Below are positions 16,818 through 23,591 of a stretch of DNA of 34,945 nt, in pieces. Every line of letters begins with the position of its first letter. Positions within the stretch are counted from its first letter, which is position 1. Under the pieces are notes generated by a model. The model did not search any database. It worked only from the letters and a program-made list of their open reading frames with translations, and was not told the DNA's origin. Source of the DNA: Aquihabitans sp. (GTDB lineage Bacteria > Actinomycetota > Acidimicrobiia > Acidimicrobiales > Iamiaceae); NCBI GenBank assembly GCA_025353965.1, contig JANXNS010000143.1, forward strand, positions 1 through 34,945, given 5' to 3'. The position numbers and the translations under genes were made by a program.

Positions 16818-17267
16818 CTAGGCCTCGACCCGTCGGGCGACTAGCAGCGGGATGACTCGGGTGGTGGCGGCCTGGTACTCGTCGTACGGCGGGTATATCG
16901 CCACCGACCGTTTCCACCAGGTGGCTTTTTCGTCCCCGGCCACTTCGCGAGCGACATAATCGTGTGGCTCGGAGCCGTCCTGGATTACTAAAGCGGTTGG
17001 ATCAGCGATGAGGTTGTAATACCAGGAGGGGTTCGTCGGCATGCCCCCCTGCGAGGCGACCAGTGAATACTCGCCCTCGTGCTCGACGCGCATGAGGGCC
17101 ATCTTGCGGACCTTGCCGCTCTTGTTGCCCAGCGTGGTCAACACGATGATTGGGATTCCGGTGTCCAGCAAGGTGTTGGCCTGTTGACCACCAGATGCCT
17201 CGTAATCGGCGACCTGGTCCCGGACCCAGTCCCACGAACTCGGCTCATACTCTCCATGAATAGGCAT
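16818..17267 (-). CDS. F420H2-dependent nitroreductase/quinone reductase family protein (Ddn-like)
   Basis: This 149-aa split-barrel protein belongs to the deazaflavin (F420)-dependent reductase family that includes mycobacterial Ddn. Family-typical segments are GIPIIVLTTLGNKSGKVRK (37-55), which contacts the cofactor, then VASQGGMPTNPSWYYNL and the later VAGDEKATWWKRSVAIYPPY. Members reduce quinones or nitro compounds with F420H2 and are largely restricted to actinobacteria and a few F420 producers, so the gene also informs the host's identity. The ATG at 17267 has TATTCT ending five bases upstream, a leaderless arrangement. It diverges from a metallo-beta-lactamase-fold gene. The physiological substrate is unknown. 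Confidence 0.9.
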   Translation of the reverse strand: MPIHGEYEPSSWDWVRDQVADYEASGGQQANTLLDTGIPIIVLTTLGNKSGKVRKMALMRVEHEGEYSLVASQGGMPTNPSWYYNLIADPTALVIQDGSEPHDYVAREVAGDEKATWWKRSVAIYPPYDEYQAATTRVIPLLVARRVEA

Positions 17268-17272
17268 ACCGC

Positions 17273-17278
17273 AGAATA
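17273..17278 (-). promoter_or_regulatory. -10 hexamer for the Ddn-like gene
   Basis: On the minus strand this reads TATTCT, a strong match to TANNNT/TATAAT, ending five bases before the ATG at 17267. This supports a leaderless start there. Confidence 0.55.
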
Positions 17279-17288
17279 CGTGGTGGTC

Positions 17289-18016
17289 ATGGAACGCGGG
17301 TGCGAAGATGCCGTCGTGCCTGCTCTCGCCACCGTGCCGCGTATCGACGTGTTGGAACTAGCCCACGTCGACGCCGTCCCCGAGTTTCATCCGGAGTACG
17401 GGACCTTCTCCCCGTTTCCGGTCCACGCGTTCGTCATCCACCACCCTGACGGTCCCCTCCTCGTGGACACTGGGATTGGGTACGGCAACGATTTCATCGA
17501 CTCGCTTTACCCCCACCAATCGCGGTCGATCGTCGCGGAACTGAACCGTTGTGGTGTCGATGAACGCGACGTGCAGCTCATCATCAACAGTCATCTCCAT
17601 TTCGACCACTGCGGGCAGAACCACGCACTGTCATGCCCGGTCGCTGTCCAAGGCGCCGAGCTGGAAGCAGCCCGGGAGCCGGGTTACACCGTCGACGACT
17701 GGGCCACGGTGCCCGAACATCGGTCGCGTGTGCTCAGCGGTGACACCGACATTTGTACTGGCGTGGAAGCGCTCCTGACACCGGGCACACTCCTGGCCAC
17801 CAGGCCGTCGTGGTCACCTCAGCGGACGGGGTCGTCGTGATCGCTGCTCAATGCATCTTTCGTGGCGACGGATGGACGGGCGATCTTGAGACCTCGAATC
17901 TTCACGATGAGGACTGGCGCTCTGAAGCTGCGCAAAGCCTCGCCCGGCTGCGAGCGCTGAATCCCCAGCGGGTATTCCTGTCCCACGACAGCGAGCTGGC
18001 GTTCCCGCCCAGCTAG
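17289..18016 (+). pseudogene. Metallo-beta-lactamase-fold hydrolase (lactonase-like), broken by a one-base frameshift
   Basis: The gene encodes a zinc hydrolase of the AHL-lactonase-like MBL branch, but it is split between two frames. The first part, read from ATG 17289 (alternative 17256), contains LLVDTGIGYGNDF and the zinc motif HLHFDH (102-107, in NSHLHFDHCG). That frame runs through ALLTPG at 17783 and then into nonsense until 17840. A frame shifted by one base continues HTPGHQAVVV, CIFRGDG and FLSHDSE to the TAG at 18016. The normal TPGHTPGH motif is restored if one base is added in the GGG at 17783-17785. A sequencing or assembly error in that run is as likely as a real mutation. No slippery sequence for programmed frameshifting is obvious. 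Its end overlaps coaA. Confidence 0.8.
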
Positions 18017-18936
18017 ATGTGGCGGAGGCGAACTTCGTCTACGTGGTGGTCGGGGCCCTTGCGGAGGATGACGTCGGCCCGTTCTCGGGTGGGCTCGATG
18101 TTGGCGACGAGGTTGCGCTCGTTGACCTCGCGCCAGATGTCCAGGGCGGTGGCCGTTGCCTCCTTGACCGAGAGGTTGGCGAAGCGCTGGAAGTACGAGT
18201 CGGACTGCTGGAATACGGTTTCGCGGAGCGTGTGAAACCGTTCGACGTACCACTGCTGGACATCGGCGGTGTCGGCGTCGACGTAGATGGACAAGTCGAA
18301 AAAGTCCGACACGAACGTTGTTGTGCCCCGGCTGGCCTGGAGCACGTTGAGGCCTTCGACGATCAGAATGTCCGGCTGACGGACCACCACATCGTCCTCC
18401 GGTGGAAGCACGTCGTAGGTGAGGTGGGAGTACGTCGGGGCCCGCACCTCAGACGCACCGGACTTCAGGTCCCGCAGAAATTGGAGAAGGCGGCGGACGT
18501 CGTAGCTCTCGGGAAAGCCCTTGCGCTTGAGGATGCCCCGGCGCTCTAACTCGGCGTTGGGAAAAAGGAACCCATCGGTGGTCACCAGGTCCACCCGCGG
18601 GTGATCGGGCCAACGGGCCAGCAGTGCCTGGAGTACGCGAGAGGTGGTGCTCTTGCCGACGGCCACGCTGCCCGCAACACCGATCACATACGGCACCGGC
18701 GGTTGCTCTCGGCCCAGGAAGGTTTGTGTTGCCTGTTGGCGGGTGCGCACCGCCGTCACGTGGAGGTTCACCAGCCGCGACAGGGGTAGGTAGACCGACT
18801 CCACCTCGTCCAGGTCGAGCGCCTCGTTGAGACCACGAAGCTCGTCCAGGTCGGCCGCGGTAAGGGTCAGCGGCGTCGCCGCTCGGCGGGCGCGCCACTG
18901 GTCTCGTGAGAACGATTCGTAGAGCGCAGCATCCAC
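18013..18936 (-). CDS. coaA: Type I pantothenate kinase
   Basis: CoaA phosphorylates pantothenate with ATP, the first and usually feedback-controlled step of coenzyme A synthesis. The P-loop is [12 protein letters not shown] (86-97 from the chosen start). Further family segments are [36 protein letters not shown] and [12 protein letters not shown]. The GTG at 18936 gives 307 aa, close to the usual 310-316, and has TAGCGT ending eight bases upstream. A longer frame to 19077 would overlap the gene upstream and adds a low-complexity tail, so it is rejected. The stop overlaps that of the frameshifted MBL gene within CTAG. Confidence 0.94.
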   Translation of the reverse strand: MDAALYESFSRDQWRARRAATPLTLTAADLDELRGLNEALDLDEVESVYLPLSRLVNLHVTAVRTRQQATQTFLGREQPPVPYVIGVAGSVAVGKSTTSRVLQALLARWPDHPRVDLVTTDGFLFPNAELERRGILKRKGFPESYDVRRLLQFLRDLKSGASEVRAPTYSHLTYDVLPPEDDVVVRQPDILIVEGLNVLQASRGTTTFVSDFFDLSIYVDADTADVQQWYVERFHTLRETVFQQSDSYFQRFANLSVKEATATALDIWREVNERNLVANIEPTRERADVILRKGPDHHVDEVRLRHI

Positions 18937-18944
18937 CGACGAGG

Positions 18945-18950
18945 ACGCTA
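18945..18950 (-). promoter_or_regulatory. -10 hexamer for coaA
   Basis: The minus strand reads TAGCGT (TANNNT), ending eight bases before the GTG at 18936. It is the main reason for choosing that start over upstream alternatives. Confidence 0.45.
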
Positions 18951-19003
18951 CGGAGCCAGGTGCAGGCGCTGCCAACTGAACCGGCCTGGCTCGTTGTGGG
19001 CGG

Positions 19004-19369
19004 TCAGTCTCGGCGCTTGCGCCGGAACAGCTTGGCGAACCGCCCGCCCCGAGCATCGCGGGCCTGCTCGGCCTCAAGCTCAGCCATGATCGAAGGGCCC
19101 GCCGCGTTCACGACGTCCTCGGCGGCATCGAGCAGCGCGGCGATTTCGTCGCCCCGTTCATCCAACCCGGGCGGCTCCGCGGGTGGGGGCGGCGTGACCA
19201 GCGAACCGTGTTTCCAGTTCACGTCGGCCAGCCGAGGCTGGTAGCCCGAGCACTCTGCGGGGCACCGCCACGGGGCCTCCGGAGCGAGATCGAGGTCGCA
19301 CTTTCGTACGGTCTCGCCGTTCCCATAGGTCCGGGATTCGAAGAATTTGCAGTCTTGCCTCATTGGCAC
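19004..19369 (-). CDS. Four-cysteine protein of unknown function, divergent from sufD
   Basis: I do not recognise this 121-aa protein. Its N-terminal third holds four cysteines (C7, C24, C36, C40, spacing C-x16-C-x11-C-x3-C, with [13 protein letters not shown] at the end), which suggests a small zinc or iron-sulfur site. The middle has a proline run, and the C-terminal half is a probable helix rich in Ala, Glu and Asp ending in a basic tail (KLFRRKRRD). The GTG at 19369 is preferred because CATACT lies six bases upstream; the ATG two codons later is possible. It is transcribed away from sufD, with 125 bases between the start codons. A role with the SUF system is only a positional guess. Confidence 0.7.
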   Translation of the reverse strand: MPMRQDCKFFESRTYGNGETVRKCDLDLAPEAPWRCPAECSGYQPRLADVNWKHGSLVTPPPPAEPPGLDERGDEIAALLDAAEDVVNAAGPSIMAELEAEQARDARGGRFAKLFRRKRRD

Positions 19370-19375
19370 CGACGC

Positions 19376-19381
19376 AGTATG
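19376..19381 (-). promoter_or_regulatory. Weak -10-like hexamer for the four-cysteine gene
   Basis: The minus strand reads CATACT, a CANNNT variant of the -10 pattern, six bases before GTG 19369. The match is weaker than for neighbouring genes. Confidence 0.3.
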
Positions 19382-19482
19382 CCAGCCCGCCTGTCCCCTG
19401 CGGACGCAGGTCGACGGGCACTCCCTCCGATGGTTAGCCGCCGAAGGAGCCCGGCGCGTTGGGGACGGGAGACGCCCACCGG

Positions 19483-19488
19483 TAGGAT
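19483..19488 (+). promoter_or_regulatory. -10 hexamer for sufD-Rieske-sufC
   Basis: TAGGAT (TANNNT) ends six bases before the TTG at 19495. This predicts a leaderless transcript and shows that sufD has its own promoter, independent of the distant sufB. Confidence 0.5.
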
Positions 19489-19494
19489 CATTTC

Positions 19495-20817
19495 TTGGTC
19501 TTACGGACGGTTCGTACCGCTCCGCCTACAAAGAGGTCCACTGCCCTGAGCTCGTTCACCGCCGAAGCCGCCGCCGCCCTGGCCGGCCCAGAGTGGCTGC
19601 GTGACCGCCGGGTCGCCGCCGCCGAGCGGTTCGCCGCCGCCCATCTCCCAAGCCCAGAGGAGGAGGTGTGGCGATACTCCCGCATCGCCGACCTTGACCT
19701 GGCCGCGTGGACGCCTGCGGTTGGCGGGCCAGCACCCATCGCCCCTGCCGTGGACGACGTCCTCAGCGGCGCCGCGGTCACCGTCACGGTGCTCGACGGC
19801 GTCGCGTCGATCAGCGAACTTCCAGCGGAATGGGTCGCCAAAGGCGTTGTGGTCGCCACGGCCTCCGCCCTCACCGATGCTGCCGCTTCGGGTTTGGGTG
19901 TTGTTGCCGCCGACGGCCCGGACGTCTTTGCCACCCTCAACGATGCGTTCGCACTCGACCCCATCGTGATCTCGGTGCCTCGGGGCGTTCGCCTAGATGC
20001 TCCGATCCTGGTCACCAACCACCTCGCCACCGCTGGCAAAGCGGTCTTTCCTCGCCTCGTTGTTCGCTTAGGTGAAGGCGCGGAGGCAACCGTGGTGGAC
20101 CACGTGTCCTCTGGCCCTGGCGCCGTGCTCTCGGTGCCACTCACCGAACTCGAGGTCGCCCGCGGTGCACGCCTTGGCTACCTCCACATCCAAGAACTCG
20201 GTCAGGACGGCTGGCAGATTGGGTCGCTGGTCGCCCGCATCGATCAGGAGGCGGATCTCAAGGCAGGCCTCGTGGGCCTCGGCGGCGAGTACGCCCGGAT
20301 CCGTACCGACTGCACGCTGGCCGGCCGCGGTTCCAACGGAGACCTGCTCGCCGCGTACTTCGGCGAAGGCCACCAGACACTGGATTTCCGGACGTTCCAA
20401 CACCACGATGCACCCGACACCACGTCGAACTTGTTGTTCAAGGGCGCGGTCGGGGGCCACAGTCGCTCCGTCTACACCGGGCTCATCCGGGTCGACAAGG
20501 AAGCCCGCGGCACCAATGCCTTCCAGACCAACCGCAACGTGAAGTTGTCCGACACGGCGTGGGCGGAGTCCGTACCCAACCTTGAAATCGAAACAAACGA
20601 CGTCCACTGCAGCCACGCATCCACGGTGGGGCCGGTCGATGCCGAACAGCGGTTCTACCTTGAGAGCCGGGGCGTCGCCCCCAAGATGGCGGACCGCCTG
20701 ATCGTGGCCGGCTTCTTCGACGAAGTGGTCCGTGCCCTCCCCGCCGCTGGGGCCATCGCCGCAGTCCGAGACCGCATCACCGCCAAGCTGGATCGCACCG
20801 CCGGAGACCTCCGATGA
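19495..20817 (+). CDS. sufD: Fe-S cluster assembly protein SufD
   Basis: SufD is the second scaffold-type subunit of the SufBCD complex and pairs with SufB. From the TTG at 19495 it is 440 aa, within the family range. The N-terminal helical part (PEEEVWRYSRIADLDLAAW) is followed by the right-handed beta-helix. The C-terminal SufBD signature is seen in HHDAPDTTSNLLFKGAVGG, SVYTGLIRVDKEA, FQTNRNVKLSDTAWAESVPN and EIETNDVHCSHASTVGPVD, including the conserved histidine of DVHCSHA. The start is set by a -10 hexamer six bases upstream; a later in-frame start cannot be excluded because the first 20 residues are not conserved. The stop overlaps the Rieske gene start as ATGA. Confidence 0.94.
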   Translation: MVLRTVRTAPPTKRSTALSSFTAEAAAALAGPEWLRDRRVAAAERFAAAHLPSPEEEVWRYSRIADLDLAAWTPAVGGPAPIAPAVDDVLSGAAVTVTVLDGVASISELPAEWVAKGVVVATASALTDAAASGLGVVAADGPDVFATLNDAFALDPIVISVPRGVRLDAPILVTNHLATAGKAVFPRLVVRLGEGAEATVVDHVSSGPGAVLSVPLTELEVARGARLGYLHIQELGQDGWQIGSLVARIDQEADLKAGLVGLGGEYARIRTDCTLAGRGSNGDLLAAYFGEGHQTLDFRTFQHHDAPDTTSNLLFKGAVGGHSRSVYTGLIRVDKEARGTNAFQTNRNVKLSDTAWAESVPNLEIETNDVHCSHASTVGPVDAEQRFYLESRGVAPKMADRLIVAGFFDEVVRALPAAGAIAAVRDRITAKLDRTAGDLR

Positions 20818-21155
20818 CTGGGATCATCGTTGCTTCCTTCAAAGACCTGCCCGATGGCGGCGCCACCCGCGTAGACGTTGGCGGGCGCCGCCTTTCGGTC
20901 ATCCGTATCGACCAAAGCGTCTATGTCATCGGGGATCGTTGTACCCACGCCGACGTATCGCTCAGCGAGGGCGAAGTTGATGTCGACACCTGCCACATCG
21001 AATGCTGGAAGCACGGCAGTTCGTTCTCGCTCGTCACCGGCGAACCCGATGCGTTCCCGGCCACCCGCCCCGTGCCGGTCTATGAGGCCCACGTGCTGAA
21101 CGGTGATGTCGTGGTCACCCTGCCCGAACCAACCGAAGATGGCGCCAATGTCTGA
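20814..21155 (+). CDS. Rieske [2Fe-2S] ferredoxin-like protein of the suf operon
   Basis: This 113-aa soluble protein carries one Rieske [2Fe-2S] cluster site: C43-T-H45 in DRCTHADVSL and C64-W-K-H67 in ECWKHGSSF. It corresponds to the ferredoxin-type component of non-haem oxygenases. Such a gene commonly sits between sufD and sufC in actinobacterial suf operons, where its exact function is not settled; electron supply for cluster building is one proposal. ATGA overlap with sufD and an 8-base overlap with sufC show tight coupling. An extra cysteine (C60) lies close to the cluster ligands. Confidence 0.93.
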   Translation: MTGIIVASFKDLPDGGATRVDVGGRRLSVIRIDQSVYVIGDRCTHADVSLSEGEVDVDTCHIECWKHGSSFSLVTGEPDAFPATRPVPVYEAHVLNGDVVVTLPEPTEDGANV

Positions 21156-21945
21156 GCTCGTGATCGAAGGCCTGCGGGCCGGTGTCGATGGTAAAGAGAT
21201 CCTCCAGGGGATCGACCTCGTGGTTCGCAGCGGCGAGGTTCACGCCGTGATGGGTCCGAACGGGTCGGGTAAAAGCACCCTGTCGCACGTGATCATGGGC
21301 CGTCCCGGTTACCAAATCACTGGGGGCTCGGTCACCCTCGACGGCGTCGATGTCTTGGCGCTGGACACCTGGGAACGGGCCCAGGCTGGTCTCTTTCTCG
21401 CACTGCAATACCCGACCGAGGTGCCGGGCGTGTCGGTAGAAGCCATGCTGCAAGCGTCGTTCGCCGCTGGTGGACGGGATGCTTCAGAGGTCCCTGCCCT
21501 CGTGGCCGTAGAGGCAGGCCGTATCAACTTCGACGAGCGGTTCCTTGGCCGGGATCTCAACGTGGACCTGTCGGGTGGCGAGAAGAAACGCAACGAGACG
21601 CTCCAGCTCGGTGTGCTCCGCCCCAAGATCGCCATCCTCGACGAGCTGGATTCCGGCCTCGACGTAGACGCCCTCCGCGACTGCTCGCGCCGGGTGGAAC
21701 AAGCGACCAGCGAGACCGGCCTCGGCGTTCTGGCGATCACGCACTACACGCGCTTGCTCCGCGAACTCAAGGTCGACCGGGTCCACATCCTGGTGAAGGG
21801 CCAGATCAAGGCCACCGGCGGGGCCGAACTGGCCGACGAATTGGAGACCGACGGCTACGCCGCCTACGTCGATGACGACCCAGACGCCAAGCCAGTCGAC
21901 GTCTACAAAGACCCCTTCGGCCCAGGCCCCTTCGCCGAGCGCTAG
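21148..21945 (+). CDS. sufC: Fe-S cluster assembly ATPase SufC
   Basis: SufC is the ABC-type ATPase of SufBCD, driving shape changes of the SufB-SufD scaffold during cluster assembly. In the 265-aa protein the Walker A is GPNGSGKS (36-43), the signature LSGGEKKRNE (141-150), and Walker B reads ILDELDSGLD (163-172), the SufC-specific variant; the switch histidine is in ITHYTRLL. The ATG at 21148 gives the expected SufC N-terminus; an in-frame ATG at 21139 adds three residues. It is the last gene of this block. A long palindrome (21968-22018) lies 22 bases after its stop. Confidence 0.96.
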   Translation: MSELVIEGLRAGVDGKEILQGIDLVVRSGEVHAVMGPNGSGKSTLSHVIMGRPGYQITGGSVTLDGVDVLALDTWERAQAGLFLALQYPTEVPGVSVEAMLQASFAAGGRDASEVPALVAVEAGRINFDERFLGRDLNVDLSGGEKKRNETLQLGVLRPKIAILDELDSGLDVDALRDCSRRVEQATSETGLGVLAITHYTRLLRELKVDRVHILVKGQIKATGGAELADELETDGYAAYVDDDPDAKPVDVYKDPFGPGPFAER

Positions 21946-21967
21946 CCCCACCCCCACCGCCGCCGAC

Positions 21968-22018
21968 CGAAGATGTCGCAGTTAGGCAGTCTCTGTCGCC
22001 ATAACTGCGACATCTTCG
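21968..22018. repeat. Palindromic repeat element, copy 1
   Basis: CGAAGATGTCGCAGTTA at 21968-21984 has its exact reverse complement at 22002-22018, a perfect 17-base stem with a 17-base loop. The same arm sequence recurs in copy 2 at 23114-23166 with an unrelated loop. It lies between the convergent ends of sufC and the 22034 gene. No T-run follows on either strand, so it is not a standard intrinsic terminator, though termination cannot be excluded. It may be a REP/MITE-type element or the binding site of a dimeric protein. Confidence 0.85.
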
Positions 22019-22033
22019 TGGGGTTGGGGCCGA

Positions 22034-22474
22034 TCAACCGGGGCTGGCCGACCTTGGGCAGTCAGCGGCCGAGCGCTGATCAAGTGTGCGGACAGCCTGG
22101 CGGAAACTCTTGTCGTCGAGCGGCCGAGTCGAGTGGTCGCGGAGTGCCTTGCGGATCCCGCGCCCCACGAGGAGCGCCTCCGGTCTGACCTCAGTGGGTG
22201 CAGACCGAGCGATGCTGTCGGAATACGTGAGCCGTGAGCCTGCAGCCAAATAGCCAACCTCATCGCTGGTGGGATCGGCCTTGATGGTGGCTCGTAGGCG
22301 GTCCACTGCTGCCGTGGGCCGACTGAACGAGAGGCAGTAGGTGTCCGGAGGCTTGCCCTCGCCTGTAGGTCGTAGGACAAATGCTGCGCTGGCAATGGCC
22401 ATGACGAGCACCACGACGATGGCCAGCCACCACGGTCGGCCGGATGGTTTTGAGGTTGGATCTAGGGAATTCAT
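22034..22474 (-). CDS. Membrane-anchored exported protein of unknown function
   Basis: I do not recognise this 146-aa protein. A single hydrophobic helix at about 14-33, after a short polar start, should anchor it with the C-terminal 110 residues outside the membrane. Two cysteines (C47 and C139) near the ends of the outer domain could form a disulfide. Its start overlaps the stop of the lipoprotein gene upstream (22471-22474), so the two are co-translated. The pair sits between two copies of a palindromic repeat and is visibly less GC-rich than its surroundings, which suggests later acquisition. Confidence 0.65.
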   Translation of the reverse strand: MNSLDPTSKPSGRPWWLAIVVVLVMAIASAAFVLRPTGEGKPPDTYCLSFSRPTAAVDRLRATIKADPTSDEVGYLAAGSRLTYSDSIARSAPTEVRPEALLVGRGIRKALRDHSTRPLDDKSFRQAVRTLDQRSAADCPRSASPG

Positions 22475-23022
22475 GTGGCGTATGACCCCCGCTTGCAGTG
22501 ACTGTCGGCATCGATCCGATAGGTCCAGTTGTAGGCGCCGAATGCCGCATGGTCACCGACGACGCAGCGGTTTGCGTAGTACTGGCCGCCTCGGGTCTTT
22601 GCAATGCCGCCGGATAACACGTCATCTATGGCACCCGCGTAGTCCGCCCACCGGCCCCCCTCGGTGAAATGGTTCCACTCCATGGTGCCACTCGAGGAGA
22701 CATGAATCTTGGTTCGAAGGTAGGTAAGTGAACACCGGCTCCAGGTCTCCCGAGCTTGGCCGTGTTGGCCCTGGCATTGGAGGCGCAGACCGACCAGAGC
22801 AGCGCTCGGCATCTGGTAAATCGTGAATCGGTAGCGGGTGCCGGTGTAGCTCACCTCGATTTGTTTCCCGGAGTGGAACGTGCAGCTTCCGAGCACGACG
22901 GCCAGCAGTATCGCGAGGCCGGCTGTCCGCAGCGGATTTCGTCGGCTAGGTGGCGGGGGTCGCAGGGGGCCAGGTTTCGATGGAGGGTCGATTTTGGCAC
23001 GGGCTACCAACGTTCGGTTCAT
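22471..23022 (-). CDS. Putative lipoprotein of unknown function
   Basis: I do not recognise this 183-aa protein beyond its export signal. A proline-rich basic N-terminus leads to a hydrophobic stretch and a lipobox LGSC (44-47), so Cys47 is probably lipidated and the protein anchored outside the membrane. Four later cysteines (in LQCQG, SRCSLTY, NRCVVGD and SHCKRG) could form two disulfides. The body is rich in Tyr, Thr, Ser and Gly, and looks mainly beta. The ATG at 23022 has a GAGGAAA ribosome site upstream; a longer frame to 23301 would read through the palindrome and the divergent gene. It is followed by the 22034 gene with a 4-base overlap. Confidence 0.7.
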   Translation of the reverse strand: MNRTLVARAKIDPPSKPGPLRPPPPSRRNPLRTAGLAILLAVVLGSCTFHSGKQIEVSYTGTRYRFTIYQMPSAALVGLRLQCQGQHGQARETWSRCSLTYLRTKIHVSSSGTMEWNHFTEGGRWADYAGAIDDVLSGGIAKTRGGQYYANRCVVGDHAAFGAYNWTYRIDADSHCKRGSYAT

Positions 23023-23113
23023 GTGGGGGGTTTCCTCAGGTTGTCTGCCTCGACGGGAAGTGTCGAATACACAGAAACGTACTAGTAAGCACGGCAAAGT
23101 GGTAAAAAAGCTT

Positions 23114-23166
23114 CCGAAGATGTCGCAGTTAGGCCGGTATGGAGCGCCTAACTGCGACATCTTCGG
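23114..23166. repeat. Palindromic repeat element, copy 2
   Basis: The arms 23114-23134 and 23146-23166 are perfect 21-base reverse complements around an 11-base loop. They contain the same 17-base core (CGAAGATGTCGCAGTTA) as copy 1, 1.15 kb away. Here the element lies between divergent genes (the lipoprotein gene and phhB), not at gene ends. The right arm ends 22 bases before the phhB start, so it could affect transcription of phhB. Confidence 0.85.
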
Positions 23167-23176
23167 CGGGCTGGGG

Positions 23177-23182
23177 CAGGAT
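23177..23182 (+). promoter_or_regulatory. Weak -10-like hexamer for phhB
   Basis: CAGGAT ends six bases before the ATG at 23189. It differs by one base from the TAGGAT before sufD, which has the same spacing. It lies directly beside palindrome copy 2. Confidence 0.3.
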
Positions 23183-23188
23183 CTGGGT

Positions 23189-23488
23189 ATGGCTGAACCT
23201 GACCTCACTCCGCTCTTGGCTCCTGAGGGGTGGGTGGCGGTGGACGGACGGCTCCACCGGGAGTTTGTGTTCGTCGACTTTGCTGAGGCGTTCGCGTTCA
23301 TGACCCGGGTGGCCGCCGAGGCGGAGCGGCTCGGCCATCACCCGGATTGGTCGAATGCATGGAACACGGTCACAATCGACCTGGTGAGCCACGACAAAGG
23401 TGGCCTGACGGACCGAGATTGCCGGTTGGCCGAAGCGATCAACCAGGTTCAGGACGGCTCTGGAGACGGGAAGACATTCGACAACTAA
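23189..23488 (+). CDS. phhB: 4a-hydroxytetrahydrobiopterin dehydratase (pterin-4-alpha-carbinolamine dehydratase)
   Basis: This 99-aa enzyme dehydrates 4a-hydroxytetrahydropterin, recycling the pterin cofactor of aromatic amino acid hydroxylases; family members without such hydroxylases serve molybdopterin or other pterin roles. The family signature is clear: [11 protein letters not shown] (47-56) with adjacent histidines H50-H51, then W58, H68 and D75. The length is normal. No phenylalanine hydroxylase is in the window, so the partner is unknown. A MOSC-type molybdenum-related gene lies 7 kb upstream. The ATG at 23189 is chosen because the longer frame reads through the palindromic repeat. 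Confidence 0.92.
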   Translation: MAEPDLTPLLAPEGWVAVDGRLHREFVFVDFAEAFAFMTRVAAEAERLGHHPDWSNAWNTVTIDLVSHDKGGLTDRDCRLAEAINQVQDGSGDGKTFDN

Positions 23489-23591
23489 GGTGACGTGACG
23501 TCCGACACGGTAAAGAATTTGCAGCTACGGTGCAAGGACTTCGCCGCAGGGTCAGTTGACCGGCCGGGTGAACCGATCCACGAGGGAGTCG

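Noticed and set aside
17753-18016. Independent 87-aa gene downstream of the MBL frame
   Set aside because: It begins inside the first frame and continues the same domain from HTPGH onward, so it is the second half of a frameshifted gene.
18937-19077. N-terminal extension of CoaA by 47 residues
   Set aside because: It would overlap the upstream four-cysteine gene, is low-complexity, and makes the protein longer than the family; a -10 hexamer lies just before GTG 18936.
21968-22018. Intrinsic terminator after sufC
   Set aside because: The stem is perfect, but no T-run follows on either strand and the same arm sequence recurs in a divergent promoter region, so a repeat element fits better.
21968-23166. 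Composite transposon bounded by the palindromes
   Set aside because: No transposase, integrase or clear target-site duplication is visible; left as a hypothesis in the findings only.
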